Assembly: GCA_017629215.1 (NCBI GenBank) | Contig: JAGBXP010000051.1 | Coordinates: 1 to 64,000 of the forward strand | DNA: 64,000 nucleotides | Direction of reading: 5' to 3' | Source of the DNA: a bacterium | GTDB lineage: Bacteria > Cyanobacteriota > Vampirovibrionia > Gastranaerophilales > Gastranaerophilaceae | Shown: positions 54,590 through 63,401 of the stretch, piece after piece | How the letters are laid out: each line of letters starts with the position of its first letter | How positions within the stretch are numbered: the stretch's first letter is position 1 | Position numbers and translations under genes: made by a program | Notes under the pieces: model-generated | The model's database searches: none | Told to the model about the DNA's origin: nothing | The model's input: only the letters and a program-made list of their open reading frames with translations

Positions 54590-55726
54590 ATGTTCAAGAA
54601 AATATTAAACGTATTGTTTGTTTTATTAGCATTTGTTATTATGAATAACCCTGCTAACGCTTTTTATACAGACATGGATGAAAGCCATTGGGCTTATCAA
54701 TCAATTAAATTTTTGACAGAAGTCGGAGTTGTTGTTGGCTATCCAGATGGTACATACAAACCTGATATTCCTGTTACAAGAGCTGAATTTGCTTCAATGG
54801 CAATCAAAGCTTTAGGACAAGAAAATTCTACTGTTACTCAAGAAGTTGATTTTGATGACGTAACTCAAGATTTTTGGGCTTATAATATTATCCAAAAAGC
54901 TGTATACTTTGATTTAATTCCTAATTCTAAAGGTGAAAGCTTTAGACCATTTGATTCAGTTACAAGAGCAGAAGCAATTAATATCGCAGTTAATGCTTTA
55001 ACAACAAATCAAATTAGTCAACAAAAAGCTGATGATATAGTTGCAAAGTCTTATGAAGACTATACACAAATGCCTGCTTGGTTTTTAATGGCTGCTGCTA
55101 AAGCACATATTTTAGATTTAGTTGTTGTTATGCCAGGACACGAAGGCAAGATGGAAGCAAATAGACCTGCAAATCGTGCTGAAGTTGCTCAAATTTTATA
55201 TAAAATGATGCAAGAAGCTAAATTAAACCCAAATGCAAAATTAGCAGAAGTTATGCAAAAAAGAACAGCTGAAGGTTTTATAGTTGATAATGTAAAAGTT
55301 CAAGGTTCTATTGGTATAGTTCCAGCAGGTACAATATTCCCTATTAAACTTGAAACAGTTGTTGGTTCAAAAATTTCAAATGTGTCTGATATCTACACTG
55401 CTAAAACACCAATGAATTATGTAACTAAAGATAAATACCTTTTAATCTCCGAAAATAGTGATATGAAAGGTCAGGTAAAATACGTACAACCTGGTAAATT
55501 ATTTAAACAACAAGGCGAGTTAATTATTAAAAATGAATTGTTAGTAACTCCAAATGATCAAGCTGTTATGGTATACGGTGTTGCGACACTTACTCCTGAC
55601 AAAATTGGTTTCTGGAGAAAGATATTTAAAGGTGCAAATGTATTAACAAACCCTGGACAGCTTGTTAATATAAGACTTTTAGCACCAATTAAAATAGATT
55701 TAACTAACGGTTATATATACGAATAA
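54590..55726 (+). CDS. SLH-domain envelope protein
   Basis: Signal peptide (cleavage near N-A-F-Y-T), then SLH repeats: S-H-W-A-Y-Q-S-I-K-F-L with P-V-T-R-A-E-F-A-S-M, D-F-W-A-Y-N-I-I-Q-K-A with V-T-R-A-E-A-I-N, and a weaker third (R-A-E-V-A-Q-I-L-Y-K-M-M). SLH domains bind peptidoglycan-linked polymers. The C-terminal ~170 residues form a beta-rich domain with no recognised family. 378 residues; a GGAGG site gives the start and a strong terminator follows, so it is probably abundant and monocistronic. Confidence 0.92.
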   Translation: MFKKILNVLFVLLAFVIMNNPANAFYTDMDESHWAYQSIKFLTEVGVVVGYPDGTYKPDIPVTRAEFASMAIKALGQENSTVTQEVDFDDVTQDFWAYNIIQKAVYFDLIPNSKGESFRPFDSVTRAEAINIAVNALTTNQISQQKADDIVAKSYEDYTQMPAWFLMAAAKAHILDLVVVMPGHEGKMEANRPANRAEVAQILYKMMQEAKLNPNAKLAEVMQKRTAEGFIVDNVKVQGSIGIVPAGTIFPIKLETVVGSKISNVSDIYTAKTPMNYVTKDKYLLISENSDMKGQVKYVQPGKLFKQQGELIIKNELLVTPNDQAVMVYGVATLTPDKIGFWRKIFKGANVLTNPGQLVNIRLLAPIKIDLTNGYIYE

Positions 55727-55742
55727 GTGTTTCTTTTCTTAG

Positions 55743-55768
55743 AAAAACGACCAGAAATGGTCGTTTTT
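55743..55768. terminator. Terminator after the SLH gene
   Basis: AAAAACGACCA (55743-55753) pairs perfectly with TGGTCGTTTTT (55758-55768) around GAAA, followed by more T. It serves the SLH gene and possibly the convergent 55771 gene. Confidence 0.9.
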
Positions 55769-55770
55769 TT

Positions 55771-56574
55771 TTATTCAATTACTCTCAATGGCTTTTCAAA
55801 ATAAGAGTTAAACTTAGATTTATATGCAGGTAATTCGTTACAATAAGCTTCTAAATCAAAAGAAATACCTTTAGCTGGTGAGGAAGCTTTAACTCCTACT
55901 GCTTTTAGCATTGCTCGCATGAAAACATTTGATATGGCATCACTACCTCTAAGCCACGGAGTAGCATGTGCAATTATCCACCTAATTTCAGCAACTACAT
56001 CAATTATCTCGTTTAAATCTTCTGCTTTAACGTCCTTTTTTAAGAATTTTGTATATTTATTGTTAAATAAATCAAATATATAGTCTAAAGAATTATTTAT
56101 TAATCTAGGATTACCATGTTCAATCTCTCCGAAACCGCCTGGTGTTGAGATTGCCAAGTCTCTATTAATAGGCGTTAATGGTAATAAATAAGTTGCATCT
56201 AGTTGTTTTTCATAAACTTTATATCGCCCAAGTTTGTATGGGGTAAACAGATCAAAATCCGAATGTCTGTTTTTCCAACCCATCCTTTGCGTTCTTAAGA
56301 TTCCAGTCTCAATTTTTTTTGCAAAATCTCGAGTTAAATAATTCGCAGATACAACTCCTGCTGATGCGCATCTTAGGACTGTTTCTGCAGGCATGCCTTT
56401 TCTAATCATATCAGTAATATAATTTGTAGTTCTTTTCATTCTTTCAGCCCAAAGAAAATTTTTCCCATAGCCAGGAATTTTTATATAAAAATCTTTTCTT
56501 CGCAACTTGAGCTTACTTGAATTTAGATTTGCGCCAAAAATTGGTTGATAATTATAATTTATATTTGAAATCAT
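55771..56574 (-). CDS. Unknown protein with a possible degenerate Fic-like motif
   Basis: A 267-residue protein opens M-I-S-N-I-N-Y-N-Y-Q-P-I-F-G-A, a variant of the leader motif. Later A-H-A-T-P-W-L-R-G-S-D-A-I-S-N-V-F-M-R recalls the Fic motif H-[PF]-x-x-G-N-G-R, with the Gly but without the N-G-R. No family is certain. No signal or membrane segment. Lies 16 bases downstream of hisS on the same strand, so it may be co-transcribed. Fic proteins transfer AMP or similar groups to proteins; that reading is tentative. Confidence 0.55.
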   Translation of the reverse strand: MISNINYNYQPIFGANLNSSKLKLRRKDFYIKIPGYGKNFLWAERMKRTTNYITDMIRKGMPAETVLRCASAGVVSANYLTRDFAKKIETGILRTQRMGWKNRHSDFDLFTPYKLGRYKVYEKQLDATYLLPLTPINRDLAISTPGGFGEIEHGNPRLINNSLDYIFDLFNNKYTKFLKKDVKAEDLNEIIDVVAEIRWIIAHATPWLRGSDAISNVFMRAMLKAVGVKASSPAKGISFDLEAYCNELPAYKSKFNSYFEKPLRVIE

Positions 56575-56590
56575 GTTTATATAAAATATG

Positions 56591-57820
56591 CTAAATAAAA
56601 AATTTGCTATCTCTATTTACAGTTTTTTGTTCTGATGTCTCTAAATTTTTAACAGTAACCTTGTTCTGAGCGATCTCATCTTCTCCTAAAATCAATGCGT
56701 ATTTTGCAACCTTCGAAGCTTTTTCTAACTGTTTTACAAATTTTTTGTTTGTTAAATCAAATTCACAAGAGAAACCTGCGTTTCTAACTTCTTCAGTTAA
56801 TTTTATTGCTTCAAGAGAATTATTAGAAATTACGAATGCGTGAGTTTTATATTCCATTTTTTCATTTAATAATGCAGCTAATCTTTCCATGCCCATTGCA
56901 AAGCCTATCGCAGGAGTATCTTCTCCACCTAGATTTTTAACAAGACTATCGTAACGTCCACCTCCACAGACTGCATTTTGTGAGCCTAAGCTGTTTGATT
57001 TTATTTCAAATACAGTTCTATTATAATAATCAAGTCCTCTAACTAAGAGTTTATTTATAGAATAATCTATCTTTAATTCATTTAAATATGTTTTTAATTC
57101 TTCAAAATGCGAAGAACAATCATCACATATAAAATCTGATTGTATAACAGATTGAATTTCTGGTTTAGCATAAATCTCATTACACTCTGGAACTTTACAG
57201 TCTAAAAGCCTTAATGGGTTTTTTTCATATCTTGTTTGACAATCTGGACACATTTCTGACAAATAAGGTTTTAAGACTTCTTTAAGCTTAGATTTAAAAA
57301 TTTCTCTACAATCTGGACAACCTAAAGAATTTATTTCTACTGACAAATTGTTTAAACCTAATGCTTTTAGATAGTTTGTTGCCATAAATATCACTTCAGC
57401 ATCAGCTGTAGGTTGTTTTATACCAAAAACTTCAACACCAACTTGGTGAAACTGCCTTTGACGACCAGCTTGAGGTCTTTCATAACGGAACATTGGTCCT
57501 TTATACCATAATTTAACTGGAGCTGAAAGTCTGTGCATTCCATTTTCAATAAATGAACGAACAACTCCTGCAGTATTTTCAGGTCTTAATGTTAAAGAAC
57601 GCTCACTTTTTTCAAAAGTATACATTTCTTTATTAACAATATCTGTTGTATCTCCGACACCACGAGCAAAAAGTTCGGTAGCTTCAAATATTGGAGTTCT
57701 AATTTCCTTAGCACCATATCTTGAAAAAATATCTAATGCTGTTTTTTCCATAAAATGCCAGAGACCGATATCTGCTGGAAGTATATCTTTAGTTCCTTTT
57801 TGAGCTTTAATTATTGCCAT
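56591..57820 (-). CDS. hisS: Histidine--tRNA ligase
   Basis: Class II synthetase, 409 residues: K-G-T-K-D-I-L-P at the start, motif 2 (R-Y-E-R-P-Q-A-G-R-Q-R-Q-F-H-Q), the cysteine-pair insertion C-P-D-C-R...C-P-D-C-Q...C-D-D-C, and histidine motifs L-V-R-G-L-D-Y-Y-N-R-T and G-G-G-R-Y-D. The C-terminal anticodon domain is present. Confidence 0.96.
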   Translation of the reverse strand: MAIIKAQKGTKDILPADIGLWHFMEKTALDIFSRYGAKEIRTPIFEATELFARGVGDTTDIVNKEMYTFEKSERSLTLRPENTAGVVRSFIENGMHRLSAPVKLWYKGPMFRYERPQAGRQRQFHQVGVEVFGIKQPTADAEVIFMATNYLKALGLNNLSVEINSLGCPDCREIFKSKLKEVLKPYLSEMCPDCQTRYEKNPLRLLDCKVPECNEIYAKPEIQSVIQSDFICDDCSSHFEELKTYLNELKIDYSINKLLVRGLDYYNRTVFEIKSNSLGSQNAVCGGGRYDSLVKNLGGEDTPAIGFAMGMERLAALLNEKMEYKTHAFVISNNSLEAIKLTEEVRNAGFSCEFDLTNKKFVKQLEKASKVAKYALILGEDEIAQNKVTVKNLETSEQKTVNRDSKFFI

Positions 57821-57885
57821 TATTTTAGTTCCTCTATATAATCATATTATAATACAAATAGGTCTAAAAAAAATAAGGAATTTTT

Positions 57886-58731
57886 ATGGGTATTAAATTA
57901 ACAAAAATGCAAGGCTGTGGGAATGATTTTGTAATATTGGATTACGAAGAATTTTTAAAAATGAAATGCACGATGAAGGAAGCTGCAATAAAGCTTTGTG
58001 ATAGAAATTTTGGCGTTGGCGCTGATGGTTTAATTATCCCTAATAAGCTAGCTGAAAATACTGATATAGGTTGGTATTTTTATAATTCAGATGGTACAAC
58101 AGCACAAATGTGCGGTAATGGCATGCGATGTTTTGCTAAATATGTATATGATAAAAAATATGTTAATAAAAAAGAGTTTACAGTTAAAACTCTTGCAGGA
58201 ATAATTACTCCACAAATACTTGAGAATGGACAAATTCGTGTTAATATGTCAAAACCTATTTTAGAACCAGAAAAAATCCCATTTTTGCCAAATTACAATT
58301 TGAATTATAAAATTTCTATTAAAAATAGGATTTTCGAAGGTAATGCAATTTCTATGGGAAATCCTCATTTTGTAATTTTTATAAAAGATGATGAAAATCT
58401 TTTAAATTTAGCTAATGAATATGGTCCATTAATAGAGATTTCGGCTGAATTTCCAGAAAAAACTAATGTCGAGTTTATTAAAATAAAAACCAGAAATGAA
58501 ATAGAACTCTGTGTTTGGGAACGAGGATGTGGAATAACATTGGCTTGTGGTACAGGGGCTTGTGCTTCAACTGTTGCAGGAATTTTAAAAGGCTATTTAG
58601 AAAACTCTGTAGATGTAAATTTATTGGGTGGTAAAGTAAATGTATATTGGGAAAATCATTCAGAATTAGAATATGGGAATGTATATCTTACAGGTTTCGC
58701 TGATTACGTTTTTGAAGCTGAATTAATATAA
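57886..58731 (+). CDS. dapF: Diaminopimelate epimerase
   Basis: Converts LL- to meso-diaminopimelate for lysine and peptidoglycan. G-C-G-N-D-F-V, C-G-N-G-M-R-C (first catalytic Cys) and C-G-T-G-A-C-A-S (second Cys) are present in 281 residues. AAGGA ribosome site. Head of a rightward group with the YkgJ and rlmH genes. Confidence 0.96.
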   Translation: MGIKLTKMQGCGNDFVILDYEEFLKMKCTMKEAAIKLCDRNFGVGADGLIIPNKLAENTDIGWYFYNSDGTTAQMCGNGMRCFAKYVYDKKYVNKKEFTVKTLAGIITPQILENGQIRVNMSKPILEPEKIPFLPNYNLNYKISIKNRIFEGNAISMGNPHFVIFIKDDENLLNLANEYGPLIEISAEFPEKTNVEFIKIKTRNEIELCVWERGCGITLACGTGACASTVAGILKGYLENSVDVNLLGGKVNVYWENHSELEYGNVYLTGFADYVFEAELI

Positions 58732-58808
58732 TTAAACATTACTTATTTTATAAATAATAACCTTAATTATGCTAATATAATAGTATTAATTAAAAATATG
58801 AGGTTAAA

Positions 58809-59411
58809 ATGGAATTTACAGATGAAGATTTTATTAAATATAAACAATATTTGAATGTGCTTACAGAGCAATTAAATATTTTTTTTGAAGATCAAAAAGA
58901 ATATATATGTTGCAAAAAAGGTTGTTCATTATGTTGTGAAAAAGGTACTTACCCATATTCTGAATTAGAATTTAAGTATTTATTATTAGGTTTTTTTCAA
59001 ATAGAACATATTGAGCGTCAAAAAGTTATAAATAGAATAAAAGAGCTAAAAAGACAATATGAACTTTTTGAAGATAAACAAAATTTTTCACACCGTTGTC
59101 CATTTTTAAGCGATGATAATATTTGTTTAGTATATGATTGTAGAGGTTTAATCTGTAGGACATTTGGATTATTAACAGAATTAGATGATGGTAGTTTAAC
59201 TCTACCATTCTGTTCAACATTGGGTTTAAATTATTCAAAAGTTTATCTCAAGGATGAAAAAAAGATTGATTACGAAGCTATTAAAAATTTAGGATATAAA
59301 AATTATCCACTTCCTAGAAGAACAAATTTAAAAACACTGATGTCAAAAGAAATATTTATAGACGATCCTATTAATTTTGGCGAAATAAAAGCTCTAATAG
59401 AATGGTTGTAA
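58809..59411 (+). CDS. YkgJ-family cysteine cluster protein
   Basis: The 200-residue second YkgJ member: C-C-K-K-G-C-S-L-C-C near 38-47, C-P-F-L-S-D-D-N-I-C, then C-R-G-L-I-C-R-T-F and a further C. Presumed metal chelation; function unknown. Longer at the C-terminus than the 36709 copy. Between dapF and rlmH, same strand. Confidence 0.85.
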   Translation: MEFTDEDFIKYKQYLNVLTEQLNIFFEDQKEYICCKKGCSLCCEKGTYPYSELEFKYLLLGFFQIEHIERQKVINRIKELKRQYELFEDKQNFSHRCPFLSDDNICLVYDCRGLICRTFGLLTELDDGSLTLPFCSTLGLNYSKVYLKDEKKIDYEAIKNLGYKNYPLPRRTNLKTLMSKEIFIDDPINFGEIKALIEWL

Positions 59412-59453
59412 TTATCAGAATTTTCATTTTTTAATTTGATAAAGGAAATAATA

Positions 59454-59924
59454 ATGAAGATTAAAATAATCGCTTTGGGCAAAATTAAAGAAACATTTTT
59501 AAAAGAAGGAATTAATGAATTCTTAAAGCGTTTAATTCCATATACAAGTATTGAAATTATTGAATTATCACCGATAGAAATTAAAGATGAAAATTTAACT
59601 TCTAGAATTTTAGAACAAGAAGGTGAAAAGATTTTAGCTTGCATAAAACCTGATTCTTATGTAATTACACTGGAAATTCAGGGGAAACAACTTTCATCTG
59701 AAGATTTTGCAAAAAAAATTGATGAAATAATCCTTACAGGCAAGAATGAATTAGTCTTTATTATAGGTTCTTCTTGTGGACTATCACAATCGATTTCGCA
59801 AAGAGCCGATTTTAAATTAAGTTTCTCTAAAATGACGTTTTTACACCAATTCGCAAGGCTAATTTTAATAGAACAAATATACAGAGCTTTTAAAATATTA
59901 AAAAACGAATCATATCATAAATAA
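59454..59924 (+). CDS. rlmH: 23S rRNA (pseudouridine(1915)-N3)-methyltransferase RlmH
   Basis: M-K-I-K-I-I-A-L-G-K-I-K to the C-terminal F-S-K-M-T-F-L-H-Q-F-A-R-L-I-L-I-E-Q-I-Y-R-A-F-K-I, with F-I-I-G-S-S-C-G-L binding SAM in the SPOUT knot. 156 residues from the ATG at 59454 (AAAGGA site); a TTG 18 bases upstream is excluded by family length. Confidence 0.96.
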   Translation: MKIKIIALGKIKETFLKEGINEFLKRLIPYTSIEIIELSPIEIKDENLTSRILEQEGEKILACIKPDSYVITLEIQGKQLSSEDFAKKIDEIILTGKNELVFIIGSSCGLSQSISQRADFKLSFSKMTFLHQFARLILIEQIYRAFKILKNESYHK

Positions 59925-59932
59925 TTTAGAGC

Positions 59933-60610
59933 TTAATTGTAATTTTTTATTTCACTACTCCACTTAATATAAAAATAAATAGATAATAATAAATATATTG
60001 ACCACATTATAACAGTTGAACAAACAGGAATTCCACCTAATAATATATTTAGCCACATTATTAATGATAATAGGTTTACAAAAGCCCAAAATATCCATTG
60101 TTCAATCGCACGTCTTACCGTTAAATACATGCCTCCTATTGAAAATATTGTTGTAATACTATCTATTACAGGATGAACATCATTAAATTGATTTAAAATA
60201 TTGTATACAATAAATGTTAATAATACGAGTATTAAAATCAGGAAATACAAGTCTTTTTTAGGTAATTTGATTTTTATTATTTCCATTTTGTCTAATTTTA
60301 AATTTTTATTCCATTTTAAATATCCTAATACTTGCATTGGAATATAATAAATTAGATACAATAGTACATTACCCCAAATAGCGTTGCTAAAAGCTAAATA
60401 CGCATAAAAACTTGAGCCAATCACCCCAAATAAATAACAAATAGGGACTCCTTTACCTGCAAGAAAAGTATAAATTATTCCACAAATTGCTGATATTACT
60501 GCAATATTACTATCATTATTAATAATTGCATTTGATATAATTAGCAATATTATTAAAAATAAACTAATAAACTCAACTCTTTCCTGAATATTTAATTTAT
60601 TCTTTATCAT
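59933..60610 (-). CDS. pnuC: PnuC-like nicotinamide riboside transporter
   Basis: A 225-residue membrane protein with six to seven helices and the PnuC signature W-G-N-V-L-L-Y-L-I-Y-Y-I-P-M-Q-V-L-G-Y-L-K-W, then W-I-F-W-A-F-V-N-L-L-S-L-I-M-W. Imports nicotinamide riboside (or, in relatives, thiamine or riboflavin) for NAD salvage. No nicotinamide-kinase gene adjoins. Convergent with rlmH. Confidence 0.88.
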   Translation of the reverse strand: MIKNKLNIQERVEFISLFLIILLIISNAIINNDSNIAVISAICGIIYTFLAGKGVPICYLFGVIGSSFYAYLAFSNAIWGNVLLYLIYYIPMQVLGYLKWNKNLKLDKMEIIKIKLPKKDLYFLILILVLLTFIVYNILNQFNDVHPVIDSITTIFSIGGMYLTVRRAIEQWIFWAFVNLLSLIMWLNILLGGIPVCSTVIMWSIYLLLSIYFYIKWSSEIKNYN

Positions 60611-60634
60611 ACTTATGTTATCTTATAAAAATAA

Positions 60635-61612
60635 ATGAAAGTAAATTATCAAAAAAATAATATTTCATATAAAGGTTTTTATAATAGTAAAATATTAAAA
60701 AAGGCTTTAGAGTTTGCAGCAGATAACGGAACATTATTTGCTGCAACTGCGACATTAACTTTATCAGGAATTCGCCCTTTAGCTATTTTAGCAACACCAA
60801 ATACTGATAAAAAAAATAAACGAATAGCTTGTGCTAAGTCTTTAACTTCAACTACATGTGGATACTTAATAGCCTTATTTAGCTCTTTACCACTATCTAA
60901 TGCTATGAAAAAAATAGATGACAATCCTAATGAGTTCTTAAAGGAAAATACAATAAGAGTATTAAAAAACGGCAAGGATAACTTAAATAAATCAAAAGCA
61001 TATTTAATGGCTACTCAATTATTTAAATTAGGACTTGGATTAGTTATATCTGCTCCTAAATCTATTTTAACTGCGCTTGGAACGCCTTATATACTAAAAC
61101 TTATAAATACAAATATAGATAATAAAGAAAAAATAAATGAGCAGAAAAATATTGTATTTAAAGGAAAAAATAATTTATCAAACAAAATTGGAAAGATTTT
61201 AGATAAAAAATGGTTGCAAAATTTTGTAATTAGGAACAAGAAGTCTAATTTCCCTTTACATATAGTTGCAACTACTGATAGTATATCAACAGCTACATTT
61301 GTGTATAAAACCTCAAAGGATAAAAACTTTGAGAAAAACGAAAAAAAGACACTTATAAATAATTCAATAATTTCAACAGTGTTAAGTATTTCTTCAACAT
61401 ACATTATTGATTGGCTAACGAAGGATAAAACTGATAAATTTATCGAAAATTATAAAAAATATAACAAAAATGATCCAAATTTATTAAAACAAATAAATGG
61501 AATTAAAATAGCTAAACCTATTATTATAGCAGGTTTAATTTACTATATTATAATTCCATCTATTTCAACTTATTTTGCTGAGCGAATAGGGAAAAAAATC
61601 AATCCTCTATAG
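60635..61612 (+). CDS. Unknown membrane protein with leader motif
   Basis: A 325-residue protein starts M-K-V-N-Y-Q-K-N-N-I-S-Y-K-G-F-Y, the clearest single-copy instance of the recurring leader. It has several hydrophobic helices (around 40-60, 65-90, 120-150, 230-260 and 290-315) joined by Lys/Asn-rich loops. No signal cleavage site, no known family. Divergent from pnuC; its 3' end overlaps the next gene by 14 bases. Confidence 0.6.
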   Translation: MKVNYQKNNISYKGFYNSKILKKALEFAADNGTLFAATATLTLSGIRPLAILATPNTDKKNKRIACAKSLTSTTCGYLIALFSSLPLSNAMKKIDDNPNEFLKENTIRVLKNGKDNLNKSKAYLMATQLFKLGLGLVISAPKSILTALGTPYILKLINTNIDNKEKINEQKNIVFKGKNNLSNKIGKILDKKWLQNFVIRNKKSNFPLHIVATTDSISTATFVYKTSKDKNFEKNEKKTLINNSIISTVLSISSTYIIDWLTKDKTDKFIENYKKYNKNDPNLLKQINGIKIAKPIIIAGLIYYIIIPSISTYFAERIGKKINPL

Positions 61613-61847
61613 TAATACCTTCGCTTTCAATTGCAATTTCAATCAATCTATATGATAAATAAGCTCCTAGCGCGACAGCTTTTAAATCAATATTTTCATC
61701 ATATTTAGCTACTTCCAAAATAGCAGTATTAATTTCAGGATTTTCTTCCTTTAAATATTGAACCATATTCTTACGCCAAGATTGCACATCTTGAAAAACT
61801 TCTGCAAATATCTCACTAGAAACTTCTTCTGTTATTATTGGTAGCAT
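61599..61847 (-). CDS. Small acidic unknown protein
   Basis: From the ATG at 61847 (AGGAGAG site) an 82-residue acidic, helical protein: M-L-P-I-I-T-E-E-V-S-S at the start, W-R-K-N-M-V-Q-Y-L, then A-V-A-L-G-A-Y-L-S-Y-R-L-I-E-I. Ends in TGA. Function unknown; just downstream of the TolC gene's 3' end but oriented the same way. Confidence 0.6.
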   Translation of the reverse strand: MLPIITEEVSSEIFAEVFQDVQSWRKNMVQYLKEENPEINTAILEVAKYDENIDLKAVALGAYLSYRLIEIAIESEGITIED

Positions 61848-61913
61848 AATTTTCTCTCCTGTATATAAGTTATTATATATTATATTCAAAAATGACTCAA
61901 TACATTAAATATA

Positions 61914-63401
61914 TTAGGAATTCTTTTTTGATTTTTTCTTTGATGTTTTATTATTAAAATCAACATCAAGTTTAACTTCTCCATCGGCTAAATTTTTACC
62001 AATAAATTTTTCTAAATTCGCTCGTGCTGTATTAAATAAATAAAGAGTATTATAATATTTCAACATTGCATCTTGATATTGAACTTGAGCTTCCTTAAGT
62101 TCTATAGGATTTCCTACTCCAACTTTATATCTACCATAAGAAAGCTCATAATTTTCTTTTGCTTGTTTAAGTCCCAAGAAAGCTACTGGTATTGAATTTT
62201 TTCGCTCAATCATAGAATAATAAGCTTCTTGTATTTCAAAATATATATTATTTTTTGTATTTATTGCATTTGCTTGTTCTCTAGAGTGAAGAGCCTTAGC
62301 TTCTTTTATCTCATTTTTAATCAACATAGCATTAATAGTCGGGAAATTTAGATATCCACCAAAATTATAACCATAATTTGAGGTCCAAGACCTTCCACCT
62401 TTTTGATACTGTCCTTCTACTGTTATTGTTGGGAAGTAAGATTTCTTTACTAATTTAACATTTTGATTTGCTTCTTCAACCTTAATTTCAGCAAGTTGAA
62501 ACTCTGGGCGAGATTCTTTAGCTGTTTCTATAGCTTCATTTAATGTAATATTACAAGGGTTATATCTTAAATTATCAGAAATTCTATATTTATTTGAATA
62601 AGGTAATCCCATTGTATTATTCAATTTTGCCATCGCTATGTCAACAGCATTTTCAGCTTGTATCAACATTAATTTCGAGTTACTTAAATTAACTTCTGCT
62701 ATTGTTACATCAACCTTTGGAGAAGTTCCTGAAATATAAAAAGCTTTAGCCTGATTATAGAATGATTCATAGCGTGTTACCATTTCTTCAGCAACTTTTC
62801 TTGCTTCTAGAGCGTATTGCAAATTAAAATAAGCTTTTTTTACTTCACAAATAACATCATTTACAATACCTGTTAAAGTGATTTTATAACCTAAATTATC
62901 CAATTTTCTAATCGTTACAACATTCTGAGTTACACCAAAGTCATATAACATTTGTGAAGCAGAAATTTGACCAAGTACATAATAATTAAATATTAAATTA
63001 CGTCCCAATGCATCTGATAATTGTAATTGTTTTATCTTAGTATAACCAGTTTGCCAGCTTAATTGAGGGAAATATGCAGACCAAGCTTGTCTAATTCTCG
63101 CATCTGACGCAAACACATCTTGAAGAGCTGATTGAACTCTTGGATTATTACCTAAAGCACAACGTAAGCATTCCTCAAGTGTTATATCCATAACTTCCTC
63201 AACACCACCAACAATAACTTTCGTTTCCGTCATAGCATCTTCAACATTAGGTTCTACATCCTTACTTTCAGGATACTCTTCTTGTTGGATACTATTTCCA
63301 AGAGATTTGGTTTCATTTTTTGACCAAAAAGCTGCTAAAATAGAATTTTGAGTCAAAGATATAATTATTAATAATGTTATTATTAGTTTTATTTTTTTCA
63401 T
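61914..63401 (-). CDS. TolC-family outer-membrane channel protein
   Basis: Signal peptide (residues 1-24) and the TolC/OEP repeat pattern in 495 residues: D-I-T-L-E-E-C-L-R-C-A-L-G-N-N-P-R and, after the internal duplication, N-I-T-L-N-E-A-I-E-T-A, with long amphipathic helices and L-S-Y-G-R-Y-K-V-G-V-G-N. Forms the outer exit duct of efflux pumps. Lys-rich C-terminus. Directly follows the RND gene (no gap), one operon. Confidence 0.93.
   Translation of the reverse strand: MKKIKLIITLLIIISLTQNSILAAFWSKNETKSLGNSIQQEEYPESKDVEPNVEDAMTETKVIVGGVEEVMDITLEECLRCALGNNPRVQSALQDVFASDARIRQAWSAYFPQLSWQTGYTKIKQLQLSDALGRNLIFNYYVLGQISASQMLYDFGVTQNVVTIRKLDNLGYKITLTGIVNDVICEVKKAYFNLQYALEARKVAEEMVTRYESFYNQAKAFYISGTSPKVDVTIAEVNLSNSKLMLIQAENAVDIAMAKLNNTMGLPYSNKYRISDNLRYNPCNITLNEAIETAKESRPEFQLAEIKVEEANQNVKLVKKSYFPTITVEGQYQKGGRSWTSNYGYNFGGYLNFPTINAMLIKNEIKEAKALHSREQANAINTKNNIYFEIQEAYYSMIERKNSIPVAFLGLKQAKENYELSYGRYKVGVGNPIELKEAQVQYQDAMLKYYNTLYLFNTARANLEKFIGKNLADGEVKLDVDFNNKTSKKKSKKNS

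Noticed and set aside
59933..60634. NAD- or thiamine-type riboswitch for pnuC
   Set aside because: Only 24 bases separate the start codon from the divergent gene, too short for a known riboswitch.
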